From Candidatus Fermentithermobacillaceae bacterium (GTDB lineage: Bacteria; Bacillota; Sulfobacillia; Fermentithermobacillales; Fermentithermobacillaceae), in NCBI GenBank assembly GCA_018052475.1, contig JAGPNG010000010.1:1-62195 (forward strand): 62,195 nt of DNA, written 5' to 3'. The position numbers and the translations under genes are program-made. Shown one piece after another: positions 1-8,752 of the stretch (the first letter of the stretch is position 1; every line of letters begins with the position of its first letter). A model generated the notes under the pieces. The model saw only the letters and a program-made list of their open reading frames with translations, was not told the origin of the DNA and ran no database searches.

Positions 1-1869
1 GCCACCGAGGCGGTGAAACAGGGCGGGGTACGTAGAGGCGCTAATATGGGGATCTTGCGAGTAGATCACCCGGACATACTCGAGTTCATAACGTGCAAAA
101 CGGATACAAAGGAGCTAACCAACTTCAACATATCCGTAGGGATCACCGAAGAGTTCATGGAGGCAGTTAAGGCTGGGTGCAGTTATGGATTAGTCAATCC
201 CAGAAATGGTCAGGTTGTGCGCATGCTCGACGCAAGAGAAGTGTTTGAGAAGATAGTTGACCAGGCCTGGCGCAATGGCGAACCGGGCATTGTATTTCTG
301 GATCGTCTGAACAAAGACAATCCCACACCGGAACTGGGTGAGATCGAAAGCACCAATCCATGCGGAGAGCAGCCTCTGCTTCCGTATGAGGCATGTTGTC
401 TGGGCTCCATTAATCTTGCCTCTTTTACAAAGTCTGTATGGGAATTGGATGATCCTTTTGCGACGGCACCTGAAGATTTGATCGACTGGGAGGCTATGAG
501 CCGCGTAATCAAAAAGTCAGTTCACTTTTTAGACAACCTGATTGACGCAAATAAGTATCCGTTAGAAGAGATAGAGCGTATGGCCCATGGAAATAGAAAG
601 ATAGGTTTGGGAGTGATGGGTTGGGCCGATATGCTCATATACCTAGGTATCCCTTATGATTCTGAAGAAGCTGTTGAATTAGCGCGGAGAGTTATGGAGT
701 TCATAGAGAAAGAGTCTATGAAGGCTTCTGAGGAACTTGCAGAAGATAGGGGCGTTTTTCCCAACTACGAGCGAAGCGTCTATGTGGAAAAAGGCATACG
801 GCTCAGGAACGCTACGACTACAACAATTGCACCTACGGGTACCATAAGTATAATAGCCGGGGCATCGTCAGGCATAGAACCGCTTTTCAGCATAGCGTTT
901 ACCAGGCATGTTCTCGACGACAAGAGACTAATAGAGGTGACGCCTACTTTTGAGCACGTAGCTAAGGAACTGGGGTTCTACTCGGATGAACTCATGGAGG
1001 AGATCGCGAAAAGAGGGGGACTTCAGGGGATCACCGAAGTCCCGGAAAGAGTCCGCAGAGTATTTGTGACTGCCCACGAAATTACTCCGAACTGGCACGT
1101 AGAGATGCAAGCGGCATTTCAGAGATTCACTCATAATGCGGTTTCCAAAACTGTCAACTTCAAACGTGAGGCTACCAGAGAAGATGTCAAGACCGTGTTT
1201 CTCGAGGCGTATGAACTCGGATGTAAGGGAGTAACAGTGTATAGAGATGGAAGCAGAGAGGAGCAGGTGCTAACGGTTGGCGCAGCGTCAGGCCCATCTG
1301 CCCCATGTAGCGAGCAGGACAGATCAGAAAAGGAAGGCAGAAAAAAGGCCTCTGTCAACGGAATTTGGGGGAAGATCAGACCAATTGAGAGGCCAAGCAC
1401 TCTTGAAGGTTTTACAACTGCAAAGGAGACTCCGCTAGGCAAATTGTTCCTTACATTGAACACTTTGGACGGGCATCCCGTTGAACTTTTTGCGCAGATA
1501 GGCAAGGCCGGTAGCGACGTCGCTGCATTTACAGAAGCTATTGCTCGAATGGTCTCTATTGCGCTCAGATCAGGAATAGATCCTCAGGAGATTGCAGATC
1601 AGCTTATGGGGATAGGAGGTTCAAGGAGTATAGGGTTTGGTCCAAATAGGGTTCGCTCGGTTCCCGATGCAATTGGTCAATTCATAGACGAGTACATCAA
1701 TCACGTGAGAAAGCAGGAAGAAGAGGTTCCGGAGGTTAGACCGCATCAAGACGAACTCCCACTTGTTCCCAACAAGAAATTTGGTCTGTGCCCCGAATGC
1801 GGCACATGGAACCTCATTCATGTTGAAGGCTGTTTGAAGTGCCTTGCTTGTGGGTATAGTGAATGCTAA
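1..1869 (+). CDS. nrdJ: Adenosylcobalamin-dependent (class II) ribonucleotide reductase, 5' truncated
   Basis: Reduces ribonucleotides to deoxyribonucleotides with a cobalamin-generated thiyl radical. The reading frame is open from the first base, so the true start lies upstream of the window; 622 residues remain. Visible motifs are NPCGE near residue 120 (radical Cys with its Asn/Glu partners), the APTGTIS loop near residue 280, and a C-terminal zinc-ribbon-like tail (about 597-622) with paired cysteines (CPEC, CLKC) and a final CGYSEC that probably relays electrons to the active site. The C-terminal half also has the acidic/basic linker before the IGKAGS segment typical of long class II enzymes. 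An aldolase gene follows after 13 bases, so read-through is likely. Oxygen-independent dNTP synthesis suits an anaerobe. Family assignment is firm. Confidence 0.95.
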   Translation, partial: ATEAVKQGGVRRGANMGILRVDHPDILEFITCKTDTKELTNFNISVGITEEFMEAVKAGCSYGLVNPRNGQVVRMLDAREVFEKIVDQAWRNGEPGIVFLDRLNKDNPTPELGEIESTNPCGEQPLLPYEACCLGSINLASFTKSVWELDDPFATAPEDLIDWEAMSRVIKKSVHFLDNLIDANKYPLEEIERMAHGNRKIGLGVMGWADMLIYLGIPYDSEEAVELARRVMEFIEKESMKASEELAEDRGVFPNYERSVYVEKGIRLRNATTTTIAPTGTISIIAGASSGIEPLFSIAFTRHVLDDKRLIEVTPTFEHVAKELGFYSDELMEEIAKRGGLQGITEVPERVRRVFVTAHEITPNWHVEMQAAFQRFTHNAVSKTVNFKREATREDVKTVFLEAYELGCKGVTVYRDGSREEQVLTVGAASGPSAPCSEQDRSEKEGRKKASVNGIWGKIRPIERPSTLEGFTTAKETPLGKLFLTLNTLDGHPVELFAQIGKAGSDVAAFTEAIARMVSIALRSGIDPQEIADQLMGIGGSRSIGFGPNRVRSVPDAIGQFIDEYINHVRKQEEEVPEVRPHQDELPLVPNKKFGLCPECGTWNLIHVEGCLKCLACGYSEC

Positions 1870-1882
1870 AGGAGTGGTTCAA

Positions 1883-2761
1883 ATGTTAAAAGGTATTTTC
1901 GCTCCGATTCCTACGCCGTTTGTGGACGAAGAGATTGCGTACGATAAGTTAGAAGAGAACTTGGCCAGATGGGGAGAAACAGAACTCTCAGGGATTGTGG
2001 TCCTTGGTTCTAATGGGGAACAACCTTATGTTGATGAGGATGAAAAGGTGGAATTATGGGCTTATGCTCGTAAGCACTTTCGCAGGGACAAACTAGTAAT
2101 CGCAGGCACAGGCTGTGAAAGCACTAGGGCAACGATAAGGCTGACAAAGAAGGCTGCAGATGTAGGCGCGGATGCGGCGCTTGTTATCTCGCCACATTAT
2201 TTCAAAGCGAATATGAACGAAAATGCGTTAGAAACATACTATAGGGACGTCGCGGACGAATCTCCAATCCCTATATTGCTGTATAATATGCCTGCCAACA
2301 CAGGCCTGAACATGACATCTTCTTTGATAAAAAAGTTGTGTCATCACCCCAACATAAAGGGAGTGAAAGATTCGAGCCCAAACATAGTTCAGATCTCGGA
2401 GATCCTAAGAGACGTTCCGGATGATTTTGCAGTATTTGCCGGCTCGGCAAGTTTTCTCATGCCAAGCCTCGTTATGGGGGCGAAGGGAGGAACATTGGCC
2501 CTTGCCAATGTTGCGCCGGATCTGTGTGCGAGGATTTGTTTACTTGTAGAGCAGGGCAACCTCGAGGAGGCTAGATCTGTGCAAAAGAGCCTGCTTAGGC
2601 TCAACAACTTAGTGACTGGGAAATACGGAGTTGCGGGCCTCAAGGCGGCTTTGGATCTCATAGGTTATTTTGGGGGTCTGCCCAGAAGGCCTATTCTGCC
2701 GGTTGGCGAAAAGGAAAAAGAGGAGATAAGAAGCGCTCTAGAGGAGCTTAACCTTATCTAG
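1883..2761 (+). CDS. DHDPS/NAL-superfamily aldolase, 4-hydroxy-2-oxoglutarate aldolase (HOGA1)-like
   Basis: A 292-residue class I (Schiff-base) aldolase. The ATG at 1883 is preceded by AAAGGAG, so this start is preferred to a longer TTG frame overlapping nrdJ. Motifs: GSNGE at 42-46 where DapA normally has GTTGE, YNMP near 132 (catalytic Tyr), and the Schiff-base Lys in GVKDSS near 161. The C-terminal part (AGSASFLM, GGTLALANV, YGVAGLKAAL, GYFGG) resembles what I remember of mammalian HOGA1, which splits 4-hydroxy-2-oxoglutarate into pyruvate and glyoxylate. The next gene is an alanine-glyoxylate aminotransferase homologue, which would consume glyoxylate. True DapA is less likely because of GSNGE and the absence of lysine-pathway neighbours. 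Other NAL-family activities remain possible. Confidence 0.8.
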   Translation: MLKGIFAPIPTPFVDEEIAYDKLEENLARWGETELSGIVVLGSNGEQPYVDEDEKVELWAYARKHFRRDKLVIAGTGCESTRATIRLTKKAADVGADAALVISPHYFKANMNENALETYYRDVADESPIPILLYNMPANTGLNMTSSLIKKLCHHPNIKGVKDSSPNIVQISEILRDVPDDFAVFAGSASFLMPSLVMGAKGGTLALANVAPDLCARICLLVEQGNLEEARSVQKSLLRLNNLVTGKYGVAGLKAALDLIGYFGGLPRRPILPVGEKEKEEIRSALEELNLI

Positions 2762-2794
2762 AGTCTCAAGGAAAAAGGGGGAGAGAAGTATCAA

Positions 2795-3961
2795 ATGAAT
2801 GAACGAAATCCAAAATCCAAGATTCTTTTGGGGCCGGGTCCGAGTAATACGGATCCCAGGGTGCTTAGAGCCCTATCCGAACCAACCATCGGCCATCTAG
2901 ATCCAGATTTTGTCGAGATTATGGATGAAACCACGGAACTTCTCCGATACGTTTTCCAAACCAAAAACGAACTTACAATACCGATTTCAGGTACCGGTTC
3001 GGCGGGCATGGAAACTGCAATGGTCAATTCTCTGGAACATGGCGACAAGGCGATAATATGCGTAGCCGGCATCTTTGGCGAGCGCATGGTAGATGTCGCG
3101 GAAAGAGCCGGAGCAGTAGTTGTACGAGTAGACGCACCTTGGGGAAGGATCGTCGACCCGCAAGATGTGAAGAAGGCAGTAGAGGAGAACCCCGATGCCA
3201 AGATAGTAGGAATTGTCCATGCTGAGACCTCTACAGGTGTACTACAGCCGCTTGAGGAGATTGTTCATATTGCCCACGAAAATGGCATGCGCATTGTGGT
3301 AGATGCAGTTACATCTTTAGGCGGCGTAAAGGTTCCCGTAGATGAGCTGGATCTTGACTTTGTCTATTCAGGCACCCAGAAGTGCCTGAGCTGTCCACCG
3401 GGACTTGCGCCTGTGACGGTAGGCCAAAAGGGCGTTGACTTCATAAGAAACAGAAAGACCAAGTGTCAGAGTTGGTACCTTGATCTTTCGATGATCTCTC
3501 GTTACTGGGGTGGTGAAAGGTTTTACCATCACACAGCTCCCATAAACATGATATATGCGTTTAACGAGGCTCTAAGAATCATAAAAGAAGAAGGCCTGAG
3601 CGCCCGATGGGCTAGGCACGAATTGAACCAAAAGGCATTGATTGCGGGGTTGGAAGCCATGGGAATGAAGCTTGTGGTAGAACCCAAGTACCGTTTGCCG
3701 AGCTTGACCACAGTCTATCTGCCGGATGGCGCCGATGACGCCGAGGTCCGAGGAAGACTTCTTGAAGATTTTGATATCGAGATTGGGGCGGGTCTCGGTG
3801 TGTTCAAGGGCAAGATATGGCGGATAGGTCTTATGGGCACTAACTCGACCAGGCGCAATGTCATCACCTTCTTGGGTGCTCTAGAAGATATCTTAGTGTC
3901 TCAAGGCGCCAAGATTTCTGCTGGAGTCGCTCTAGACGCTGCATCTTCAGTATATAGATAG
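2795..3961 (+). CDS. Class V PLP aminotransferase, alanine/serine-glyoxylate aminotransferase (AGXT)-like
   Basis: Transfers an amino group to glyoxylate to make glycine, using alanine or serine as donor in this family. 388 residues, the usual length. It opens with LLGPGPSN, contains YVFQT, an ETSTGVLQP segment that packs on PLP, the internal aldimine Lys196 in SGTQK followed by PPGLAP, a YHHT segment, and C-terminal FDIEIGAGLG and WRIGLMG; all are AGXT hallmarks. A GGGGGAGAGAAG stretch 5' of the ATG serves as ribosome-binding site. It lies 33 bases behind the HOGA1-like aldolase and is probably co-transcribed; together they would turn hydroxyoxoglutarate into pyruvate and glycine. PucG-type purine enzymes belong to the same branch and cannot be excluded. 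Confidence 0.87.
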   Translation: MNERNPKSKILLGPGPSNTDPRVLRALSEPTIGHLDPDFVEIMDETTELLRYVFQTKNELTIPISGTGSAGMETAMVNSLEHGDKAIICVAGIFGERMVDVAERAGAVVVRVDAPWGRIVDPQDVKKAVEENPDAKIVGIVHAETSTGVLQPLEEIVHIAHENGMRIVVDAVTSLGGVKVPVDELDLDFVYSGTQKCLSCPPGLAPVTVGQKGVDFIRNRKTKCQSWYLDLSMISRYWGGERFYHHTAPINMIYAFNEALRIIKEEGLSARWARHELNQKALIAGLEAMGMKLVVEPKYRLPSLTTVYLPDGADDAEVRGRLLEDFDIEIGAGLGVFKGKIWRIGLMGTNSTRRNVITFLGALEDILVSQGAKISAGVALDAASSVYR

Positions 3962-3988
3962 ATGAAAACCGGATTTGTGTGAATATAG

Positions 3989-4024
3989 AAAAAAGGGATG
4001 TCCAGGTGTTACCGGGGCATCCCT
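3989..4024 (-). terminator. Rho-independent terminator of the dinG-like gene
   Basis: On the minus strand the sequence forms a long hairpin with arms GGGATG and CATCCC (extended inwards by CCCCGGT/ACACCTGG with mismatches) followed by TTTTTT. It sits 7 bases after the minus-strand helicase stop codon and 27 bases after the convergent plus-strand aminotransferase, so it may stop both. Confidence 0.8.
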
Positions 4025-4031
4025 ATTTGCG

Positions 4032-6182
4032 CTAGAACCTCTTTTTAACTGTATAAGAGATGAATTTCGTGATGTCATATAGGTCATTTGCTAAAGTAGC
4101 AGGGGGAAGGCTTCGCAAAATTGCTTTCCCATAGTTTTTAGTCAATATTCTCGAGTCCAATATCACTACTGCCCCGCTATCTGTCTTCGAACGTATCAAG
4201 CGTCCGAAGCCTTGCTTGAGTTTTAGGATAGCGATTGGCAAGGAATAGTGCATGAAAGGGCTGAGACCTTGTTCCATCCATCGATCCTCCCTCGCTCGCA
4301 TCACAGGATCGTTAGGAACTGGGAAAGGCAATCTAGTAATAACGACGCAGGAAAGAGCTTCACCGGGCACATCCACACCTTCCCAAAAGGAATCTAGTCC
4401 CATGAGCACCGCGTTTCCTGCCTTCTTATACTCCAAGAGCAGTGTCTCCCTAGGCATTTCATCCTGGACAAGGACGGGGAACCCCTTTTCCTCTATTTTG
4501 TCTCGAGTTGCCGCACTTACGTTGCGAAGGGATTTCCTTGACGTGAATAGGATAAAAGTGCGCCCTTGTACGAGGTCAACAATGTCGAGTATTGTATCTG
4601 AAACGTATTCATCAAAACCCGGCTTGTTCGGATCCGCTCCGCGAACGTCTCCCGGTATGCACAGGCAAACCTGATTAGCATAGTCAAAGGGAGAGCCAAA
4701 GATGGCTTCTTCTGCATTTATTCCTAGTACGCTTTTTATGTAGTCAAAAGAATTGTCCGTCGATAAAGTGGCAGATGTTAGTATCGCTGAATGCAATGAA
4801 GACCACAGATTTTCATATAGATACGAGTCAATCTCAAGAGGCGAACCCTTTAGCGTTACATGGTGCTGTCTTCCTCTTTCTTCGACTTCTGACCAGTACA
4901 CGAAAGATGAACTATCTCCTTCTAAGGTGTTGATTCTCTCGGCGATCGAAGCCATGTTCACGTATCTTTTGGCAAGGGCGCTGGTTTCAAACCTTTCTTC
5001 GTCAGACAAATCAAGTTCGACCCAGTTTGCTATCTGTGCGGCTAGATTCTTAAAAGAGCGGATCAGTTGTTCGTCCAAAAGGCCGGGTTTCATCAACCTG
5101 CACTTATTCCGGTCTCCTGGATGATTGTTGGCCCTCCTCGTTCTTCCGTGTGAACCTGCAGTTTGGCTTAGCGAAGAAGGGTCTAGGGATGAAAGGTTCG
5201 TTTCAACGAGCGATAGAAGTTGGTCTAGATCGAATCTCAAGCGGTTTTGCGTGTCTTTTGGTACCAACTGAGAAAAAGGGTGCCGCGACACAAGCCTTGA
5301 AGTGTCGTCTGCGAGGCGCCTCACTCTGTTATATCCTATGTCGAAGGTAAGGCTATCTCTAAAAACCTCGTCTATATGGTGTGCTTCGTCGAAAATGGCG
5401 CTTTCGAACGCCGGTATCAGAGATGTTTTCCCACTCGTATCGACAAAAAGTCTGAGATGAGCTGCAAAAAGAGCGTGATTGACGACAATTAGGTGGCATC
5501 CTTCTAAATATCTTCGTTGTTTCATGTAAAAACAAGACTCGCGGAATGGGCATTTTGAAGACATACATCTATCGCTCTCAGAAGATATGTTGCTCCAAAT
5601 AGCCTCACTGACAGTGAATGGAAGTGTATCTTTATCCCCGTTCCAGGTGCCAGAATCTATCAATTCGGAAATGTTCTCGATGACTAGCTCATCTTTGTCG
5701 GGTTGGACTAGTTTGAGTCTACCAAGAATGTCCTCGTAAACTCTGTTCCACTTTCTCAAGCAAAGATAGTGGCTGCGCCCCTTAAACAAAGCGTAATTGA
5801 AGGTCCCCATGCCGTCTAGGACCTGCGAGACCAATGGAATATCTTTGTTTACTAACTGCTGCTGGAGGTTTACTGTGTGCGTAGATACAACAAGTCGGTT
5901 TTTAGTCGTCAAACACCAGTAGACTGCAGGGATCAAGTACGCAAGGGATTTGCCAACCCCGGTCCCTGCTTCAACCAATAGGTGTTTCCCATTATACAGG
6001 GAATCAAGTACGGACCTGGCCATGTCAAGCTGCTGAGGCCGGTTTTCAAAACCGGGTATCAGAGATGCCAAAACTCCATTTTCGTCGAAGGCATCGTGAA
6101 GGAAACGAGTCATATCTTCCAAGTTGTCAGAGAGTGAAGCCGGTGGTTTCAGACTGAGTACCTCCTTACCGCAAATGATCAT
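4032..6182 (-). CDS. dinG: DinG/YoaA-family ATP-dependent DNA helicase with Fe-S cluster
   Basis: Superfamily 2 XPD-like 5'-3' helicase for repair or R-loop/G4 removal. Walker A AGTGVGKS is at 72-79, a DEAHH Walker B lies near the middle, and motif VI reads QGFGRLIR. Four cysteines suited to the iron-sulfur cluster are present: one in HYLCLRK and three in RCMSSKCPFRESC. At 716 residues it lacks the N-terminal exonuclease domain of Bacillus DinG and so resembles the shorter E. coli/YoaA form. Start is uncertain. The ATG at 6182 has only a poor adjacent purine stretch, whereas an AAGGAGG inside the frame (about 6158-6164) lies 8 bases before an in-frame CTG (LKPPASL), so translation may begin there. 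It diverges from padR. Confidence 0.9.
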   Translation of the reverse strand: MIICGKEVLSLKPPASLSDNLEDMTRFLHDAFDENGVLASLIPGFENRPQQLDMARSVLDSLYNGKHLLVEAGTGVGKSLAYLIPAVYWCLTTKNRLVVSTHTVNLQQQLVNKDIPLVSQVLDGMGTFNYALFKGRSHYLCLRKWNRVYEDILGRLKLVQPDKDELVIENISELIDSGTWNGDKDTLPFTVSEAIWSNISSESDRCMSSKCPFRESCFYMKQRRYLEGCHLIVVNHALFAAHLRLFVDTSGKTSLIPAFESAIFDEAHHIDEVFRDSLTFDIGYNRVRRLADDTSRLVSRHPFSQLVPKDTQNRLRFDLDQLLSLVETNLSSLDPSSLSQTAGSHGRTRRANNHPGDRNKCRLMKPGLLDEQLIRSFKNLAAQIANWVELDLSDEERFETSALAKRYVNMASIAERINTLEGDSSSFVYWSEVEERGRQHHVTLKGSPLEIDSYLYENLWSSLHSAILTSATLSTDNSFDYIKSVLGINAEEAIFGSPFDYANQVCLCIPGDVRGADPNKPGFDEYVSDTILDIVDLVQGRTFILFTSRKSLRNVSAATRDKIEEKGFPVLVQDEMPRETLLLEYKKAGNAVLMGLDSFWEGVDVPGEALSCVVITRLPFPVPNDPVMRAREDRWMEQGLSPFMHYSLPIAILKLKQGFGRLIRSKTDSGAVVILDSRILTKNYGKAILRSLPPATLANDLYDITKFISYTVKKRF

Positions 6183-6230
6183 TCACCTGCAATGCTAAGG
6201 ATATTTTAACATGATAAAGGAGTATTTGCT

Positions 6231-6307
6231 TTAGGCAAACTATCCGATGATGTGTTAGGGATACCGACGGTGTTTTTTGAAGAGCTAATTTTCCTAAGGC
6301 AAACTGT
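6231..6307. repeat. Pair of 13-base direct repeats between dinG and padR
   Basis: TTAGGCAAACTAT at 6231-6243 and TAAGGCAAACTGT at 6295-6307 match at 11 of 13 positions and are 64 bases apart, close to six helical turns. The first also forms an imperfect inverted repeat with the upstream TTTGC. Between the divergent genes this could be a protein-binding pair; no function is proven. Confidence 0.4.
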
Positions 6308-6342
6308 ATTTCGAAGAAGGAATTTTTCGATGAGTGTAGAAT

Positions 6343-6384
6343 ACATATGTGTAGCTTGCATATATGTGCCGGTTGGTCCACAAT
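6343..6384 (+). promoter_or_regulatory. Candidate padR promoter/operator
   Basis: TTGCAT (6356-6361), 17 bases, then CACAAT (6379-6384) is a weak sigma-A-like promoter just before the padR ribosome-binding site. ACATATGT (6343-6350) and ATATATGT (6360-6367) flank the -35 box; PadR proteins often bind ATGT/ACAT inverted repeats, so autoregulation is plausible. Confidence 0.35.
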
Positions 6385-6404
6385 GGAGCTAAAGGAGGGG
6401 TAAA

Positions 6405-6839
6405 GTGACGTTTTACGAACATGAAAAGCCGACAGATAGTCAATGCAGAGGCCAGGCCCATACAGATGGTCGTGATTGGCATCAGGGGCAACGGACAGAT
6501 GGCGCCGTAAAGCCGGAAGGGTTTATGGAAGCTTGCCTGTTGTTACTTCTGAGCGAACAGGAATCTTACGGTTATGAACTTATTCCACGTTTGGAAGAAT
6601 TTGGCTTTGGAGACAATCAAGACCCGGGTATGGTCTATAGGTATCTGCGTAGGCTGGAAAAAAGAGGGATGATTGAGTCCCAATGGGATACCTCGGGCAC
6701 AGGGGCTGCGAGACGCGTTTATGCAATGACTCCTGACGGGTACGATCTTCTTTCGGTATGGGCCGAGACCATAAGGCTTAACATAGGGATCCTATCTAGA
6801 TTCATGGATAGGTACCAGAAGATCGACTATGGTTCCTGA
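6405..6839 (+). CDS. PadR-family transcriptional regulator
   Basis: A 144-residue winged-helix repressor of the small PadR subfamily. The GTG start is set by AAAGGAGGGG at 6391-6400. After about 40 poorly conserved residues the helix-turn-helix runs FMEACLLLLLSEQ, YGYELI, MVYRYLRRLEKRGMIES and the wing ends RRVYAMTPDG, followed by a short C-terminal dimerisation helix. It directly precedes two ABC exporter half-transporters, the usual arrangement in which PadR represses the exporter until a toxic ligand binds. Ligand unknown. Confidence 0.9.
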   Translation: MTFYEHEKPTDSQCRGQAHTDGRDWHQGQRTDGAVKPEGFMEACLLLLLSEQESYGYELIPRLEEFGFGDNQDPGMVYRYLRRLEKRGMIESQWDTSGTGAARRVYAMTPDGYDLLSVWAETIRLNIGILSRFMDRYQKIDYGS

Positions 6840-6967
6840 TAGGGGGCGACTGTCCGCACAAGATCTAACCAAACCTTTTCGTGTGGCCGGATTGTCGTGT
6901 ATTAGGTCGTGATACCGTCTGTTTCAGAGATCACAGTATTGTTAGGGAAAAAAGGTGGTATGTTTAC

Positions 6968-8752
6968 ATGAGTGTTCTTGGCAGATTGCTAAAATTCGCA
7001 GCTCCTTATTGGAAGCGATATGCGCTAGCGTTCATATTCCTTTTAGCAATATCTGGCTTGACTCTTTTGCAGCCTATGGTCATAAGATGGGTTGTTGATG
7101 GCGTGCTGGCAACCGAGTCCTACGACCTTCTGATATATGGTGCACTTGCCATATTCGGTGTTGCAGCGCTCAAGGGAGTGATTCAGTACCTTCAGCGCTT
7201 CAATATGGCTTACGCTGGGCAGAAGGTGGTTTTCGATATACGAAATACGCTGTATGAGCATTTGCAGCAGCTTTCATACAGCTTTTACGACCAAACTCAG
7301 ACAGGTCAAATTATGTCCCGAGTGACTTCCGATGTAGATGCTGCCCAAAGATTTTTGTCTAACGGTGCAATCCAAATTGTATCAAATGCGGTTTCGTTCT
7401 TTGCCACCCTTATTCTTATGCTATCTTTGAACTGGAGACTTACTTTGATATCTATGGTCACCGTTCCCGTTCTCGCATGGAGGGTGCAGGTATACGCAAC
7501 GAAGGTTAGGCCCATGTTTACTCAGATTCAGCAACAAGTAGCAGTCGTAAACACTAGGATACAAGAAAACATAGCAGGGCAGAGAGTTGTAAAGGCCTTT
7601 GCGCGAAAGCAATACGAAATTGACAAATTCGAAAGAGATAACATGGAACTATTGCATCGGAGTATCAGGGCCGAAAGGCTTTCAGCTATAAACTGGTCTC
7701 TTATGAGATTGCTCACAGAAATGTCCCTGGCGATCATCCTATGGTACGGAGGGCGTCAGGTGATCTCTACCGAACTTACTCTCGGAACGCTCATGTCCTT
7801 CAACATGTTATTGGGACAACTGTTGGGTCCAATACGAATGCTTGGTTGGCAAGTGAGCATGGTCCAAAGGACAATTGCTTCAGGAGAAAGGATTTTCGAA
7901 ATCCTAGATACGCAAGCCGACGTAAGAGATAAACCCGGAGCCAAACCAATCGGGGAGATAGAAGGCAGGGTTACGTTCGAAAACGTAAGCTTCGCTTACG
8001 ACGGAGTGAATATGGTACTCAAAAACATCAATTTGGATGTTTCTCCCGGCGAAACAGTTGCGATTCTTGGGGGTACAGGTTCTGGCAAGACCACTCTCAT
8101 TAACCTAATCCCGCGGTTTTATGATGTTACTGAGGGCAGGATACTTATAGATGGAGTAGATATCCGCGATGTGACCATTGAAAGTCTAAGAAGACAGATA
8201 GGGATCGTGACTCAGGAGACCTTCTTATTCTCGGCATCTTTGAGGGACAACATAGCGTACGGAAAACCTGAAGCTACCGACGAAGAGATCATAGAAGCCG
8301 CAAAAGCTGCCCACATTCACGACTTCATTATGAGTCTGCCTGACGGATACGACACTTTAATCGGTGAACGAGGCGTAGGGTTATCAGGGGGACAGAAACA
8401 GAGGGTAGCAATTGCTCGAGCTCTACTTATGGATGCCAAGATACTTCTGCTTGATGAATCGACGTCTAGCGTAGACGTCGAAACTGAGATGCAGATTCAG
8501 CAAGCATTTTCTAAACTGCTTAAGGACAGAACGGCGTTCATAATAGCTCAACGGCTGTCAACGGTTAGAGATGCTGACAGAGTGATAGTGCTTGACAATG
8601 GTAGGATAGTAGAAGAAGGGACTCATGAAGAACTGTTGCAGTTAGGCGGGATATACACTGCCATATATAATTTGCAGTTTAGGCCTCAGGAAGTTGACTT
8701 CTGGGACAAGAACAATGTCGAACCTATTGAAGACCAAGGAGGTGGCTACTGA
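6968..8752 (+). CDS. ABC exporter half-transporter, degenerate-site subunit
   Basis: 594 residues: six-helix transmembrane domain (about 1-320) then an ATP-binding domain. The ATG at 6968 follows AAAAGGTGG; the longer upstream frame is unlikely. Walker A GGTGSGKTT is near 374-382, signature LSGGQ near 472, Walker B LLLDES. The switch histidine is replaced by glutamine (Q528 in IIAQRLS). With the following gene this fits heterodimeric multidrug exporters of the BmrCD/TM287-288 type, where one ATP site is degenerate. Stop and next start overlap by one base (TGATG), so the two chains are translationally coupled. Substrate unknown; PadR control suggests drug or lipid efflux. Confidence 0.93.
   Translation: MSVLGRLLKFAAPYWKRYALAFIFLLAISGLTLLQPMVIRWVVDGVLATESYDLLIYGALAIFGVAALKGVIQYLQRFNMAYAGQKVVFDIRNTLYEHLQQLSYSFYDQTQTGQIMSRVTSDVDAAQRFLSNGAIQIVSNAVSFFATLILMLSLNWRLTLISMVTVPVLAWRVQVYATKVRPMFTQIQQQVAVVNTRIQENIAGQRVVKAFARKQYEIDKFERDNMELLHRSIRAERLSAINWSLMRLLTEMSLAIILWYGGRQVISTELTLGTLMSFNMLLGQLLGPIRMLGWQVSMVQRTIASGERIFEILDTQADVRDKPGAKPIGEIEGRVTFENVSFAYDGVNMVLKNINLDVSPGETVAILGGTGSGKTTLINLIPRFYDVTEGRILIDGVDIRDVTIESLRRQIGIVTQETFLFSASLRDNIAYGKPEATDEEIIEAAKAAHIHDFIMSLPDGYDTLIGERGVGLSGGQKQRVAIARALLMDAKILLLDESTSSVDVETEMQIQQAFSKLLKDRTAFIIAQRLSTVRDADRVIVLDNGRIVEEGTHEELLQLGGIYTAIYNLQFRPQEVDFWDKNNVEPIEDQGGGY

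Noticed and set aside
1883..2761. Annotation as dapA (dihydrodipicolinate synthase)
   Set aside because: GSNGE replaces GTTGE and the C-terminal half matches HOGA1-type sequences better; neighbours are not lysine genes.
4252..5350. Plus-strand frames of 66-140 codons inside the dinG region
   Set aside because: Shadows of the minus-strand helicase, with no sites or domains.
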